Assembly: GCA_028712695.1 (NCBI GenBank)
Contig: JAQTQZ010000031.1
Location: 1 to 39,927 of the forward strand
From: Methylovulum sp.
GTDB taxonomy: Bacteria; Pseudomonadota; Gammaproteobacteria; Methylococcales; Methylomonadaceae
Length of the DNA: 39,927 nt
Direction: 5' to 3'
How positions within the stretch are numbered: the first letter of the stretch is position 1; every line of letters starts with the position of its first letter. The translations under genes were made by a program, and so were the position numbers. The notes beneath the pieces are model-generated. The model ran no database searches. It saw only the letters and a list, made by a program, of their open reading frames with translations, and was not told the origin of the DNA. Below, in pieces: positions 1 through 7,004 of this stretch.

Positions 1-1
1 C

Positions 2-118
2 AAGCTGGAATGTTTGAAGATCAGACATAAAACCAACCATTTCGCCATGCGGGCTAAGCTGTTCATCAAGGCTAACCAGATCGCTTATGAAGAGTTGCAG
101 AAATTACGGGCTGCGTAA
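2..118 (+). CDS. C-terminal fragment of a probable IS transposase (5' end outside window)
   Basis: The second frame is open from the window edge to a TAA at 116-118. It encodes 38 basic residues ending in NQIAYEELQKLRAA, with the stretch RHKTNHFAMRAKLFIKA before it. The basic, Asn/His-containing tail resembles the C-terminal ends of insertion-sequence transposases. No catalytic motif is visible in the part shown, and the family cannot be fixed from it. The nearby transposase remnant at 1657-1983 makes a mobile-element origin plausible. It could instead be the end of an unrelated DNA-binding protein. Confidence 0.35.
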   Translation, partial: KLECLKIRHKTNHFAMRAKLFIKANQIAYEELQKLRAA

Positions 119-311
119 CATCAGATAATAACTATAGGAGCAGAATTAAAATAGCCGCCCGTCAGCCGCCGATGCAATATCCCAGGATCATCAAAGATGT
201 CTGTCAGGTCAAATACGGCAATTGCTCGCTGATATGGAATTGGCCATAGCGCAATGCTTGTATTTAGGAAAGAGGGTCAATGATTAGCGGTAGGGAATTA
301 AACTTTAACGG

Positions 312-605
312 ATGACGACAGTTGTGATGAATTTCACAAATTGGGTGGTTGCACAGAAAAGTAAAAAAGATACTAAAAAGACCGAAAAGCTTATGGCTTT
401 TCGGTTAGAGAGGGGGGAGGATAAAAAGGTCGCTGATTTTTCTATTGTATTTTATAGCGTGTTGCCAATTTTCATGGGTGATGTTGAAAAAGGCATGAGG
501 TTTAACGGCGGATTTAAGGAAGTTCAGATAATGAGTTCAATTCATGGCCCGATAGGGTTCATGGTGGACCGAGCTAGCCTGTCGTTGTTCGGGCATTTAT
601 TATAG
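312..605 (+). CDS. Doubtful small hypothetical protein
   Basis: This is a 97-residue open frame with no family I recognise, no signal peptide and no clear ribosome binding site (an internal Met at residue 6 is an alternative start). The N-terminal third is very Lys-rich. A perfect 10-bp hairpin followed by a T-run on the opposite strand lies inside it at 381-405, which suggests part of this stretch may instead be the terminator region of the minus-strand gene to its right. The bases from 119 to 311 show nothing else I can name. Treat as unproven. Confidence 0.2.
   Translation: MTTVVMNFTNWVVAQKSKKDTKKTEKLMAFRLERGEDKKVADFSIVFYSVLPIFMGDVEKGMRFNGGFKEVQIMSSIHGPIGFMVDRASLSLFGHLL
381..405 (-). terminator. 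Candidate Rho-independent terminator
   Basis: Perfect 10-bp inverted repeat, ACCGAAAAGC and its complement, with a 5-base loop. Read on the minus strand the stem is followed by CTTTTTAG, a short T-run. It would stop transcription coming leftward from the gene ending at 662. Confidence 0.45.
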
Positions 606-624
606 GTAGTGTTTAGTTAAATTG

Positions 625-648
625 GGCAAGGGTGGCTCGACCCTTGCC
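625..648 (-). terminator. Hairpin just past the 662-1021 gene
   Basis: Perfect 9-bp arms, GGCAAGGGT and ACCCTTGCC, with a 6-base loop, 13 bases beyond the stop of the minus-strand gene. On the minus strand it is followed by an A/T-rich run without a strong T-tract, so it may be a weak first terminator with 381-405 as the second. Confidence 0.45.
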
Positions 649-661
649 ACTCATGTGTTTA

Positions 662-1021
662 TTAGCTTTTACCGGGCAACATGCCCACTGAACCTGGTTT
701 AATGCGTTTGCATGTGACCACCACATCTTCAATATGGCATTGTTTTTTGTCTTTCGTACCCGCACAGTCTTGGCAGACGGTTTTACCGTTATCTTTTATG
801 GTTTCGACGTGCCAGCCATAGCCTTGGGACTGACAGAATTTTTTGCTGTACTTATTAAGCTGGTAAGGCTTATTGGCATTGGCGATAGCATCCGCTTCTG
901 CAGCGCAGTTTGGTGCGGGTAGCGTATTCGCCATAAGATCCCGATGAATATATTCTGTCGCTAGTGCCGTGCCGGAAAAAAAAACGAATGTCGCTACCAA
1001 ACTCGCTAAATTAAATTTCAT
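662..1021 (-). CDS. Small exported Cys-containing protein, function unknown
   Basis: 119 residues. The N-terminus is a clear Sec signal peptide: MKFN, then a hydrophobic core, then a likely cleavage after ALA. The mature part holds six cysteines (NCAAEA, KKFCQSQGYGW, VCQDCAGTKDKKQC, VVTCKR), one pair as CQDC, which suggests disulfides in the periplasm. I do not recognise the family. It heads rightward-to-leftward transcription after the small membrane protein at 1066-1239 and the thioredoxin-like gene at 1259-1492, so the three may be co-transcribed. A thiol-redox protein encoded next to a Cys-rich exported protein is suggestive but not proof of a functional link. Confidence 0.75.
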   Translation of the reverse strand: MKFNLASLVATFVFFSGTALATEYIHRDLMANTLPAPNCAAEADAIANANKPYQLNKYSKKFCQSQGYGWHVETIKDNGKTVCQDCAGTKDKKQCHIEDVVVTCKRIKPGSVGMLPGKS

Positions 1022-1065
1022 GGTTATTCTCTTGATTATTAGGTTAAGCGATTGTTGCAGTTAAC

Positions 1066-1239
1066 TTAGTTCAGCACACGGATGTTCATCTGGGCATTTT
1101 CTTCGTTTAGCTGCTGTTTGATCGGTGCAAATTTTTCATTTTCGCTTTGTTTGACCATAAAAATACCGGTCAATATGACAAACAATGTGCAACCGACATA
1201 CAACCAAAATTTATCTTTTTTTTGTTCCGCGCTATTCAT
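1066..1239 (-). CDS. 57-residue single-pass membrane protein
   Basis: The frame starts at an ATG preceded by an AAGGGG Shine-Dalgarno sequence with good spacing. It encodes a short charged head (MNSAEQKKDKFW), one hydrophobic segment (about residues 12-28, LYVGCTLFVILTGIFMV) and a hydrophilic tail rich in Gln, Glu and Asn. This is a classic small inner-membrane protein layout with the tail probably periplasmic by the positive-inside rule. It sits between the thioredoxin-like gene and the exported Cys protein on the same strand, with 44 and 19 bases to its neighbours, and probably belongs to the same transcript. No family recognised. Confidence 0.6.
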   Translation of the reverse strand: MNSAEQKKDKFWLYVGCTLFVILTGIFMVKQSENEKFAPIKQQLNEENAQMNIRVLN

Positions 1240-1258
1240 TTTCAACCCCTTCTAATTA

Positions 1259-1492
1259 TTATTTTAAATCTTCAAGAGATGCGCCAAAATTGATATGGAA
1301 GACTTGATTGTTCAAAACCAGCGCGGGCACTGATTTGACACCAGCCGTCTCCGCGTCCCCGATATGATCAGAATTTTCCCCTAAATGAACTATCTCGACT
1401 TGGTATTTTGAATGGTCAATAGCATCAGCCACCATTTGCTCTGCACCTAGACAGACAGGGCAGCCAGCATGATAAAAAACAGCAGTACGCAT
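1259..1492 (-). CDS. Thioredoxin/glutaredoxin-like thiol protein (CPVC)
   Basis: 77 residues. A strong ribosome binding site (AAAGGAGGTGATC) precedes the ATG at 1492, so the longer open frame reaching 1576 is not used. The sequence begins MRTAVFYHAGCPVCLGAEQM: a beta strand, a CxxC active site at residues 11-14, then a helix. Later VKSVPALVLNN carries the cis-Pro after VKSV, another thioredoxin-fold hallmark. This is the minimal single-domain form with no signal peptide, so it should act in the cytoplasm as a dithiol oxidoreductase. It is first in a likely three-gene minus-strand transcript with the small membrane protein and the exported Cys protein. Confidence 0.8.
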   Translation of the reverse strand: MRTAVFYHAGCPVCLGAEQMVADAIDHSKYQVEIVHLGENSDHIGDAETAGVKSVPALVLNNQVFHINFGASLEDLK

Positions 1493-1656
1493 AAGATCAC
1501 CTCCTTTATTGTTTCGAGTCGATACTATAAAGGGGTGATGTAGTCCTGTCAATAAGTATTGAGTCGCTACTAACAAGGTGTAGGCCGATACCCATTAAGG
1601 ATTTGGTTAAAAATAATTTCCCGAAATCAGCGAACTTTAGGGATGGCCCGGTAGTT

Positions 1657-1983
1657 TCAACCGGGCAGGAAATTATCAAGCCGGATAGCCATGGTTTTGA
1701 GGGAATCTGCGGCACTTTTTTTGCTTGCTGAATAGGCCCGCAAAATATCCACGGTCACTTCCAGCCCCGTGGCCGTTTTCGCCTTTTCCGTGAATTGTTT
1801 GGCAATGGTGGCCGAATGAAAAACAACGCCCCGACAAGCCCGCGTGATATGTGGAAACAACCGATGTCCGATGGGATTATGTTTCGGGCAATACGGCGGA
1901 TAGTGGGCTATGCGGATGTCCATCCCCAACCGGTCGGCCAGCTTCTGTAAGACTTCCTTTATATTGAAAATTACAGATTTCAC
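1657..1983 (-). pseudogene. C-terminal remnant of an ISAzo13-family transposase
   Basis: 108 codons from a GTG with an in-frame TAG two codons before it. The stretch RIAHYPPYCPKHNPIGHRLF followed by PHITRACRGVVF is the C-terminal part of DDE transposases of the ISAzo13 family; the usual Glu of NPIEHR is here Gly. The normal protein is about 400 residues, so roughly three quarters is missing, including the first two acidic catalytic residues. The break lies next to the repeat at 2056-2074. A degraded N-terminal portion of a similar transposase occurs at 23209-23526. Confidence 0.75.
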
Positions 1984-2055
1984 CCACTACCAAATATCAG
2001 ATTGTTGCTCAGATTACTTGAAGCATAAGCTAGAAAAAACAGTAACCATCCCAAC

Positions 2056-2074
2056 TAAGAACGTGTTTTAAAAG
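2056..2074 (+). repeat. 19-bp motif, copy 1 (TAAGAACGTGTTTTAAAAG)
   Basis: Near-identical copies lie at 7830-7848, 8105-8123 (inverted) and 20419-20437 (inverted). This copy sits exactly between the ISAzo13 remnant and the glycosidase pseudogene. It may be the terminal repeat of an insertion sequence or MITE. Confidence 0.5.
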
Positions 2075-2085
2075 ATGACCTTTGG

Positions 2086-2648
2086 TTACAAGAATCCCGC
2101 CACCAGCGCAGTCCAGCCAGTCTGGTGTGATGCGCCTGCTCCGCTGCCATTGTCGCCGTGGAAATATTCATGGAACAGCAAATAATCTTTAAAGTGCGGA
2201 TCATTTTGTAGGGTGTCGTTGCGCGTTGCTACGGAATAGCCGGGTCAGCCGCAGGGACAGCTCGTCGGCAACCCCATTGATTGACAGATACGTTCCTGAA
2301 CTGGTCGGGCATTCAATCTTAATACCTTCGCCGTGATCGCCTTCGCCATTAGTCAATCCGAACAGGCGTTTCTTGAGTATCGGGTCGCAACCGTTCCACA
2401 ACGCCAAACCTAGGCAAAGCCGTTGTTGGCTGTCGCTGATGCCTGCGATACCGTCTTCGCCCTAACGGTAAGCACGGCTGCGGGCATGGTCGTGGCTGAA
2501 ATAATCCCAAGCCTCGCGTGGGCGCTGTAGTCTTCCCGCACTGTACCCCTAAGTACGGCTCCCACCGTCGCCAGGCCGCCGTGCCGTTGCTTTGCGCCTG
2601 AATGCGTTGCTGTTTGGCACCGGGCGTGTTGTTTGTCGATAGGGTCAT
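2086..2648 (-). pseudogene. Remnant of a GH63/MGH1-like glucosidase
   Basis: Both ends of the enzyme are readable but the middle is gone. Near 2648 the frame starts MTLSTNNTPGAKQQR and reaches WRRWEPYL, then in shifted frames DYSAH, DYFSHDHARSRAYR, a TAG where Trp is expected, [20 protein letters not shown] and [20 protein letters not shown]. After GEGIK it jumps to the C-terminal region ([19 protein letters not shown]), then another shift to [19 protein letters not shown] and [15 protein letters not shown], stop at 2086. These are family hallmarks of bacterial GH63-like glucosidases of several hundred residues, here reduced to under 190 codons by an internal deletion, at least two frameshifts and a nonsense codon. 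It is certainly inactive. Confidence 0.75.
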
Positions 2649-2777
2649 GGCGAGTCCTGTTGGCGTGGCGTCGGTTAAAGTGGCAAGGGATATATCACGG
2701 GGGCAAAAGCTACCAATGCAGGGCAAGTTTTTTGCTTGCCTTTTAAGTTGGATTCCAAGCATTAAGCGTTTATGCGT

Positions 2778-3608
2778 CTAACCCAGAGAAAGGCCTTGGA
2801 ATCCATATAAAACCAAACAAAACATACCGATAAGCAATACCGCAGCCAGTCCGCCCCGTTTAGGTCTAGGTATAAAAGTAAATAAAGTGGCTAATCTGGA
2901 TATAACCCAAATAGGTGGCGCACCATATAAAAGCTCTTTGTATGCGCGTTTTCCCGCAAGACTCAAGGTATCGTGCATAAAGCCCGCACCACGGACAAAA
3001 GGTAAAAACATCACTTCGCTGAGCTTGTCCTTAATGGGTGAATGATTGGTGATTTGTTCTACGGCGTTTTGTATGGTTTTTATATCTCCCGCCCACAGCG
3101 ACTGTAATAGAATCTTGCCTTCCGCATCCATGATATGGACAGAGTTAGGTTTAACATCAAGCATTTTATGCAAAGGGCCGTCTAATCCGTCAACAATCAC
3201 AGGGAAATTAAGCACATATTTTTCTTTCAAGTCCTGCGCATGGCGGTGCTTGCCATCCATATCACAGGGCTGCGGATAATGTTCTCCAGGATGGGCTTCC
3301 CGGACATAGACTAAGACGATATTAATTTTATCCCCGCTATTGGCTTGCAAGTCGTTCAATAAGGGCAAGCTACTAATGGTCATGGGGCAAGTAATCGAGC
3401 CTGTGACTAACATTAACGGCTTGTCTTTCGCCATTTCATACAGCGTTGTTGTTCTCCCCTTATCGGTTGTCACTTTTATATCTGGAATCGTTTGGCCAGG
3501 ACGGCATGCGCTACGGCTAAAGCGCATATCGCCCATCATGATTTTTAAGCTGAAATGGTCGAATAAATAGCGGTTATCTGCCGCTTCACAGGTTTTTTTA
3601 TCGGTCAT
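2778..3608 (-). CDS. Deiodinase-like thioredoxin-fold protein with C-terminal membrane anchor
   Basis: 276 residues from an ATG with a GAGGAAAA ribosome binding site; an in-frame ATG at 3719 would add 37 residues but lacks a good site. The core reads KPLMLVTGSITCPMTISSLP, then VYVREAHPGEHYPQ and KHRHAQDL, then FPVIVDGLDGPLHKML. This matches the order of motifs in iodothyronine deiodinases (GSCTUPxF, EEAHxxDGW, HRSLxDR, PVVVDTM), with Cys at residue 74 where animals have selenocysteine. Bacterial homologues are known but their substrates mostly are not. A hydrophobic segment near the C-terminus (about residues 250-272) should anchor it in the membrane. It lies directly downstream of the DoxX-like gene and is probably co-transcribed. 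A peroxiredoxin-like thiol reductase is the main alternative. Confidence 0.7.
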   Translation of the reverse strand: MTDKKTCEAADNRYLFDHFSLKIMMGDMRFSRSACRPGQTIPDIKVTTDKGRTTTLYEMAKDKPLMLVTGSITCPMTISSLPLLNDLQANSGDKINIVLVYVREAHPGEHYPQPCDMDGKHRHAQDLKEKYVLNFPVIVDGLDGPLHKMLDVKPNSVHIMDAEGKILLQSLWAGDIKTIQNAVEQITNHSPIKDKLSEVMFLPFVRGAGFMHDTLSLAGKRAYKELLYGAPPIWVISRLATLFTFIPRPKRGGLAAVLLIGMFCLVLYGFQGLSLG

Positions 3609-3723
3609 GGGCTTTTCCTCAAATTTAAAGAGCTTCCAAAATAGACGTGTTGGTGTTGCATAATGCCAATACAAGCCTTTCTTACAAAAAATACGCGAAA
3701 ACCAGTAATGGTCTGGCATGAAA

Positions 3724-4146
3724 TTAGGACTTCTGGCTCGGTTGGCGAACCGTCAGCAGGACATCTTCGTCCCTGAGCAGGAATAGGGCAACGCAGGCAG
3801 CCAGCATCGGCCAGGCGGCAAAGAACAACAGATGGGGGCTTTCAAACGGGGACAGATAGTATTTGAACGCAGAGAGTGTCGATACGGCATGGAGAACCAA
3901 GACCAGTCCGTAACTGAATTTTTTATGCCAGCCGATCAAGAATGCCGCCAAAATAATCAGTTCCATGATGCCGACCATCAGCATCACCGAGCTTTCCAGC
4001 CCGCCGATAAAATAAAAGCTTTCATAGACTTTTGCGGCATGGGCAGGGTTGACAAACTTGTCGAGCGTCCACATGAACATCACTAAAAATACACTGACCC
4101 TTAAACCGAATAAGGCGATGGGCAATGGTTTATTGGGCGGGGTCAT
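3724..4146 (-). CDS. DoxX-like four-helix membrane protein
   Basis: 140 residues with four hydrophobic segments: around LPIALFGLRVSVFLVMF, SSVMLMVGIMELIILAAFLI, YGLVLVLHAVSTLSAF and LLFFAAWPMLAACVALFLL. The first helix is followed by WTLDKFVNPAHAAKVYE, the kind of loop seen in DoxX/DoxD-type proteins. An AGGAATG ribosome binding site supports the start. DoxX-type proteins are inner-membrane partners of redox enzymes, in some cases of thiol oxidation. Here the gene is followed, about 115 bases on, by the deiodinase-like thiol protein, a context compatible with a membrane redox pair. Specific function unknown. Confidence 0.7.
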   Translation of the reverse strand: MTPPNKPLPIALFGLRVSVFLVMFMWTLDKFVNPAHAAKVYESFYFIGGLESSVMLMVGIMELIILAAFLIGWHKKFSYGLVLVLHAVSTLSAFKYYLSPFESPHLLFFAAWPMLAACVALFLLRDEDVLLTVRQPSQKS

Positions 4147-4248
4147 GGGGCATTCCTTGAAGAGGTCTTAAATCGGTTGCTTCCGTTTAGGGTAAGTGAA
4201 ATTCACCTTGAACGGAAGTGACGTTGTCTACTGGAGGACTTAATGGGG

Positions 4249-4680
4249 CTATTTCGGCTCAAATTTCTGCGCCAATTCCCCTAATAGGGCCACATAGATT
4301 TGCTGGCAAAATTCTGCCACGTCTTCAGTGTTAGATTCCCAGCTTGATCCCCATTCGACAAATGTGGCATTGTTTAAGGTCGCGGTAATCAAATGCAGGT
4401 CGCCAATGTAATGGCTGACTTCAGCGGAAGAAACCGGGGAAGGGCCTTCATCAATGCTGTATCTGACCCGGTGTTCCTGGTCGCTGCATTCAATTAATGT
4501 CTCATGAAAAGCATCATTCAAGACCCTTTTTGCACCGGCTTCGGTGCCTAGTTTTCCGCCGACAACTTCGCACTTTGCAATGACGCCGGGCGCCCATGAC
4601 ATATCATGGAAATTTTTGATGGTGTCCCATACGGCATCAATAGGGGCATTAACGACGATGGATTGGTAACAGCTTGGCAT
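4249..4680 (-). CDS. SRPBCC (START/Bet v1-like) family protein
   Basis: 143 residues. The opening, SIVVNAPIDAVWDTIKNFHD, is the typical first strand and helix of the SRPBCC helix-grip fold (polyketide cyclase/dehydrase family), followed by GTEAGAKRVL and HYIGDLHLI strands and a long C-terminal helix that would close a hydrophobic ligand pocket. No signal peptide, so cytoplasmic. An AAGGAACACC ribosome binding site sits before the ATG. It is divergent from the TetR gene at 4809 with two inverted repeats between, so it is the likely first target of that regulator, followed by the DoxX-like and deiodinase-like genes. The ligand is unknown. Confidence 0.8.
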   Translation of the reverse strand: MPSCYQSIVVNAPIDAVWDTIKNFHDMSWAPGVIAKCEVVGGKLGTEAGAKRVLNDAFHETLIECSDQEHRVRYSIDEGPSPVSSAEVSHYIGDLHLITATLNNATFVEWGSSWESNTEDVAEFCQQIYVALLGELAQKFEPK

Positions 4681-4713
4681 GAGGTGTTCCTTGGATAAGA
4701 GGGGAAATGGTTT

Positions 4714-4737
4714 GTTCTTGAGCTTTCATTCAAGAAC
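4714..4737. promoter_or_regulatory. Inverted repeat, candidate TetR operator 1
   Basis: Perfect arms GTTCTTGA and TCAAGAAC separated by 8 bases, in the divergent intergenic region between the SRPBCC gene and the TetR gene. It is 34 bases upstream of the SRPBCC start, where a bound repressor would block that transcript. Confidence 0.5.
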
Positions 4738-4754
4738 GATTTAAGCATAGCTTT

Positions 4755-4774
4755 TATTGAACGAATATTCAATA
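4755..4774. promoter_or_regulatory. Inverted repeat, candidate TetR operator 2
   Basis: TATTGAA, six bases, TTCAATA: a 20-bp palindrome of the size TetR dimers bind. It lies 35 bases upstream of the TetR start and probably overlaps its promoter, suggesting autorepression. The half-sites share the TTGA core with operator 1. Confidence 0.55.
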
Positions 4775-4808
4775 ATTAGTTTTATATTATTTTTAAGGCG
4801 TATAAGGC

Positions 4809-5414
4809 ATGGCCAGACCCATAGAATTTGACCGCGAAGCTGTGCTCCAAAAAGCCACCGGTGTTTTTTGGCAAAAAGGTTACAGTGCGGCCTCCATCAA
4901 GAACCTAGTCGAAGCGACAGGGCTACAGCCGGGCAGTTTGTATGCGGCGTTCGGCGATAAACGCGGGCTTTTTTTGGCGGCGATGGACAGCTATTTTGAA
5001 GACATGAAACGCCTGATCTTTAGTCTGCTGCATACCGACCAGGTCGCCATCGTCCGCATCGAAACCTTTTTTAACCGGCTGGTCAATGACTCGATGGCTG
5101 ATGAGCATCGCAAAGGCTGCTTTTTGGTCAATACCCTGTTGGAAATTCCGGTTCATGATCAGGAGATCAACTCCAGGTTACAGACGATGTTTGGGCAGGT
5201 GGAAAACGAATTTAGGGATGTTTTAAAAGAACACATAGCCTCCGGCGAGTTTGATGGTAAACAAAGCCCTGAAGAATTGGCCCGGTTTCTGGTTGCGGGT
5301 ATCTACGGGCTGCGGGTGTTTAATAAAACCCAGCCCGATATTTTCGCCTTGAAATCCATCGTGGATAATTTGCTTTTTGTGTTGCGGGGAAAGTCTTGTA
5401 ACAATAGCGCCTAA
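4809..5414 (+). CDS. TetR/AcrR-family transcriptional regulator
   Basis: 201 residues. The N-terminal helix-turn-helix reads ARPIEFDREAVLQKATGVFW, then KGYSAASIKNLVEATGLQPG, then SLYAAFGDKRGLFLAAMDSY, the standard three-helix layout at about residues 8-55. The rest is the helical ligand-binding and dimerisation domain, which resembles the clade whose members have LYAAFGDKxxLF and often sense electrophiles or reactive compounds. An AAGG ribosome binding site precedes the ATG. It is transcribed away from the SRPBCC, DoxX-like and deiodinase-like genes, with two palindromes between, so it most likely represses them and itself. The inducer cannot be read from the sequence. Confidence 0.9.
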   Translation: MARPIEFDREAVLQKATGVFWQKGYSAASIKNLVEATGLQPGSLYAAFGDKRGLFLAAMDSYFEDMKRLIFSLLHTDQVAIVRIETFFNRLVNDSMADEHRKGCFLVNTLLEIPVHDQEINSRLQTMFGQVENEFRDVLKEHIASGEFDGKQSPEELARFLVAGIYGLRVFNKTQPDIFALKSIVDNLLFVLRGKSCNNSA

Positions 5415-5469
5415 CGCTTACTGCCAAAAAGTGCCGAGTAAAGCGATACAGCTTTTGGCAGTAAGCGTT
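5413..5469. repeat. Long inverted repeat after the TetR gene
   Basis: Arms AACGCTTACTGCCAAAAAG (5413-5431) and CTTTTGGCAGTAAGCGTT (5452-5469) are complementary except for one extra A, with a 20-base loop. The left arm begins in the TetR stop codon. There is no T-run, so it may be a structural terminator for both converging genes or a short mobile palindrome. Confidence 0.6.
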
Positions 5470-5489
5470 GATACGATTATCATACAAAT

Positions 5490-6270
5490 TCAATTTGTTG
5501 TTAGTCCCCCATCAATATTGAAAATAGCACCTGTTACCCACTTGGCCAAATCCGACGCAAGATAGACAGCCGCCCCTCCTATATCATCAGGTTCGCCTAT
5601 TCGGCCTAGCGGGTAAATTATTTTAATCATGTCCTGGAACTGCTTGGCGGCATCGGCAGGCTTTTTTTCAAAAGCGGTGCGCACCAGTTGAGTATCGACT
5701 GTGCCAGGCGCAATTGCGTTAACTCGAATCCCTTTTGGGCCGATTTCAGACGCCAACGCCTTGGTAAATGAATCCAATGCGCCTTTGGTCAAAGAATAGG
5801 CCGTGGAGGTCCCGCCCAAGAATCATTCTGTGAGAAAAATAGGATGAAATATTAATGATATTCCCCTGCCTTTTTGCTAATGCGGGTATTAAACATTGAC
5901 TGAAAAAATAGGGGGCTTTGACGTTAATATTTATCAGCGCATCCAGTTCATCAAGTGTTGCCTTCCCAAAAGGTGAAAACGATGCAGCGCCTGCATTGTT
6001 GACCAGAATATCAATATCTGACCATATTTCGATAATCTGCTCGGCGGTTTTTGAAATTGTCGGGTAATCTGCCAAATCGGCTGATATGCAATGCACTTTT
6101 CGGTCACTGATGCTTAAGAGTTGAGAACGTGCATCCTCCAGCTTTTTTTCATTACGGGCGACGATGACAATATCGGCACCATTTTCAACAAACGCCTTTG
6201 CGATCCCTAAGCCAATACCGTCGCTACCGCCGGTGATAACCGCCCTTTTATGCTGTAGTTGAACCATCAT
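5490..6270 (-). pseudogene. Short-chain dehydrogenase/reductase, frameshifted
   Basis: The first part (from 6270) has the NAD(P)-binding TGGSDGIGLGIAKAF, then DILVNNAGAAS and NIINISSYFSHRMILG. At about 5815 the frame is lost; the continuation is intact in another frame as GGTSTAYSLTKGALDSFTKA, containing the catalytic YxxxK, then GIRVNAIAPGTVDT and a C-terminal DGGLTTN. Removing one base in the GGGCGGG run restores a normal SDR of about 260 residues. Either a real one-base insertion inactivated the gene or this is a sequencing error in a G/C run. Its start overlaps the stop of the propeller gene as TAATG, indicating translational coupling. Classical SDR substrates range from alcohols to acyl-ACP; nothing specific can be said. 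Confidence 0.8.
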
Positions 6271-7004
6271 TAATTTAGCCTGTAAGCAATAACTTGGTTA
6301 TCCATAAGCATCGGGACAACAAGCAGGTTTTTTTCTGGAATATAGTAAAAATCTGCCGAACCTTTCTTCGATTTGACAGATTTTTCAATATGGCCTTTGT
6401 CATTGATCAATAAAATCTCTCCTTTAAGAAAATCACTCACCAGCCATTTGTGCTTGCCATAGCGGGCAATTCCATCCATGTTAAGCCAAAGCCCTTCTTG
6501 ATCAAGCGTTTCTATTTTTTTGGTTTTCAGGGATATTTTTTTGATGTTGCCAGATGTCTCCGTGGTGAAATCATCTTTTGGGTTTTTACCCCAACTGGCA
6601 ACATAAAGATGCGTGTTATCCACCCAAAGGCCGTTGGGTGAATTCAGTCCAGCATTTTCCAACCATATTTTTAGTTCACCATCCTCCAGGGTATAAATAC
6701 GATTGCCAGTCCAATCAGATACAAAGACTTTTCCATTCTTGTTGATAGCAATACCGTTGAGTACCTTAGAGTCATCCGCCTCATAGCGGGCCACTAACTT
6801 TCCGCTTTTAACATTAATAACAACCAACTGCTTTACGTCAGCGACATAGAGCTTGTTATTGTGTAGGGCAAAGCGTTCCCCACCCGAACGGCCATCTGGA
6901 TACCGCCATCCCCTGGCGACATGGCGATAACCCGTTGTTTTGTCTTGATGAAACGTCAACCTAACCTGCGTTATTATTTTGCGGTGATGCCGTTCACGTC
7001 CCAA
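6270..7004 (-). CDS. SMP-30/gluconolactonase-like beta-propeller, N-terminally truncated
   Basis: From about residue 43 the sequence is a good propeller of the SMP-30/NHL type: ALHNNKLYVADVKQLVVIN, GIAINKNGKVFVSDWTGNRI, LNSPNGLWVDNTHLYVASWG, MDGIARYGKHKWLVSDFLKG, ending VAYRLN-like IAYRLN. Members normally begin with a signal peptide and one more blade, which are missing: the first 42 residues (MGRERHHRK onwards) are basic, unlike the family, and overlap the end of the DUF547 gene by 31 bases. It probably lost its 5' end by deletion. Members of the family are secreted or periplasmic hydrolases or binding proteins. Its stop overlaps the SDR start. Likely non-functional. Confidence 0.65.
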   Translation of the reverse strand: MGRERHHRKIITQVRLTFHQDKTTGYRHVARGWRYPDGRSGGERFALHNNKLYVADVKQLVVINVKSGKLVARYEADDSKVLNGIAINKNGKVFVSDWTGNRIYTLEDGELKIWLENAGLNSPNGLWVDNTHLYVASWGKNPKDDFTTETSGNIKKISLKTKKIETLDQEGLWLNMDGIARYGKHKWLVSDFLKGEILLINDKGHIEKSVKSKKGSADFYYIPEKNLLVVPMLMDNQVIAYRLN

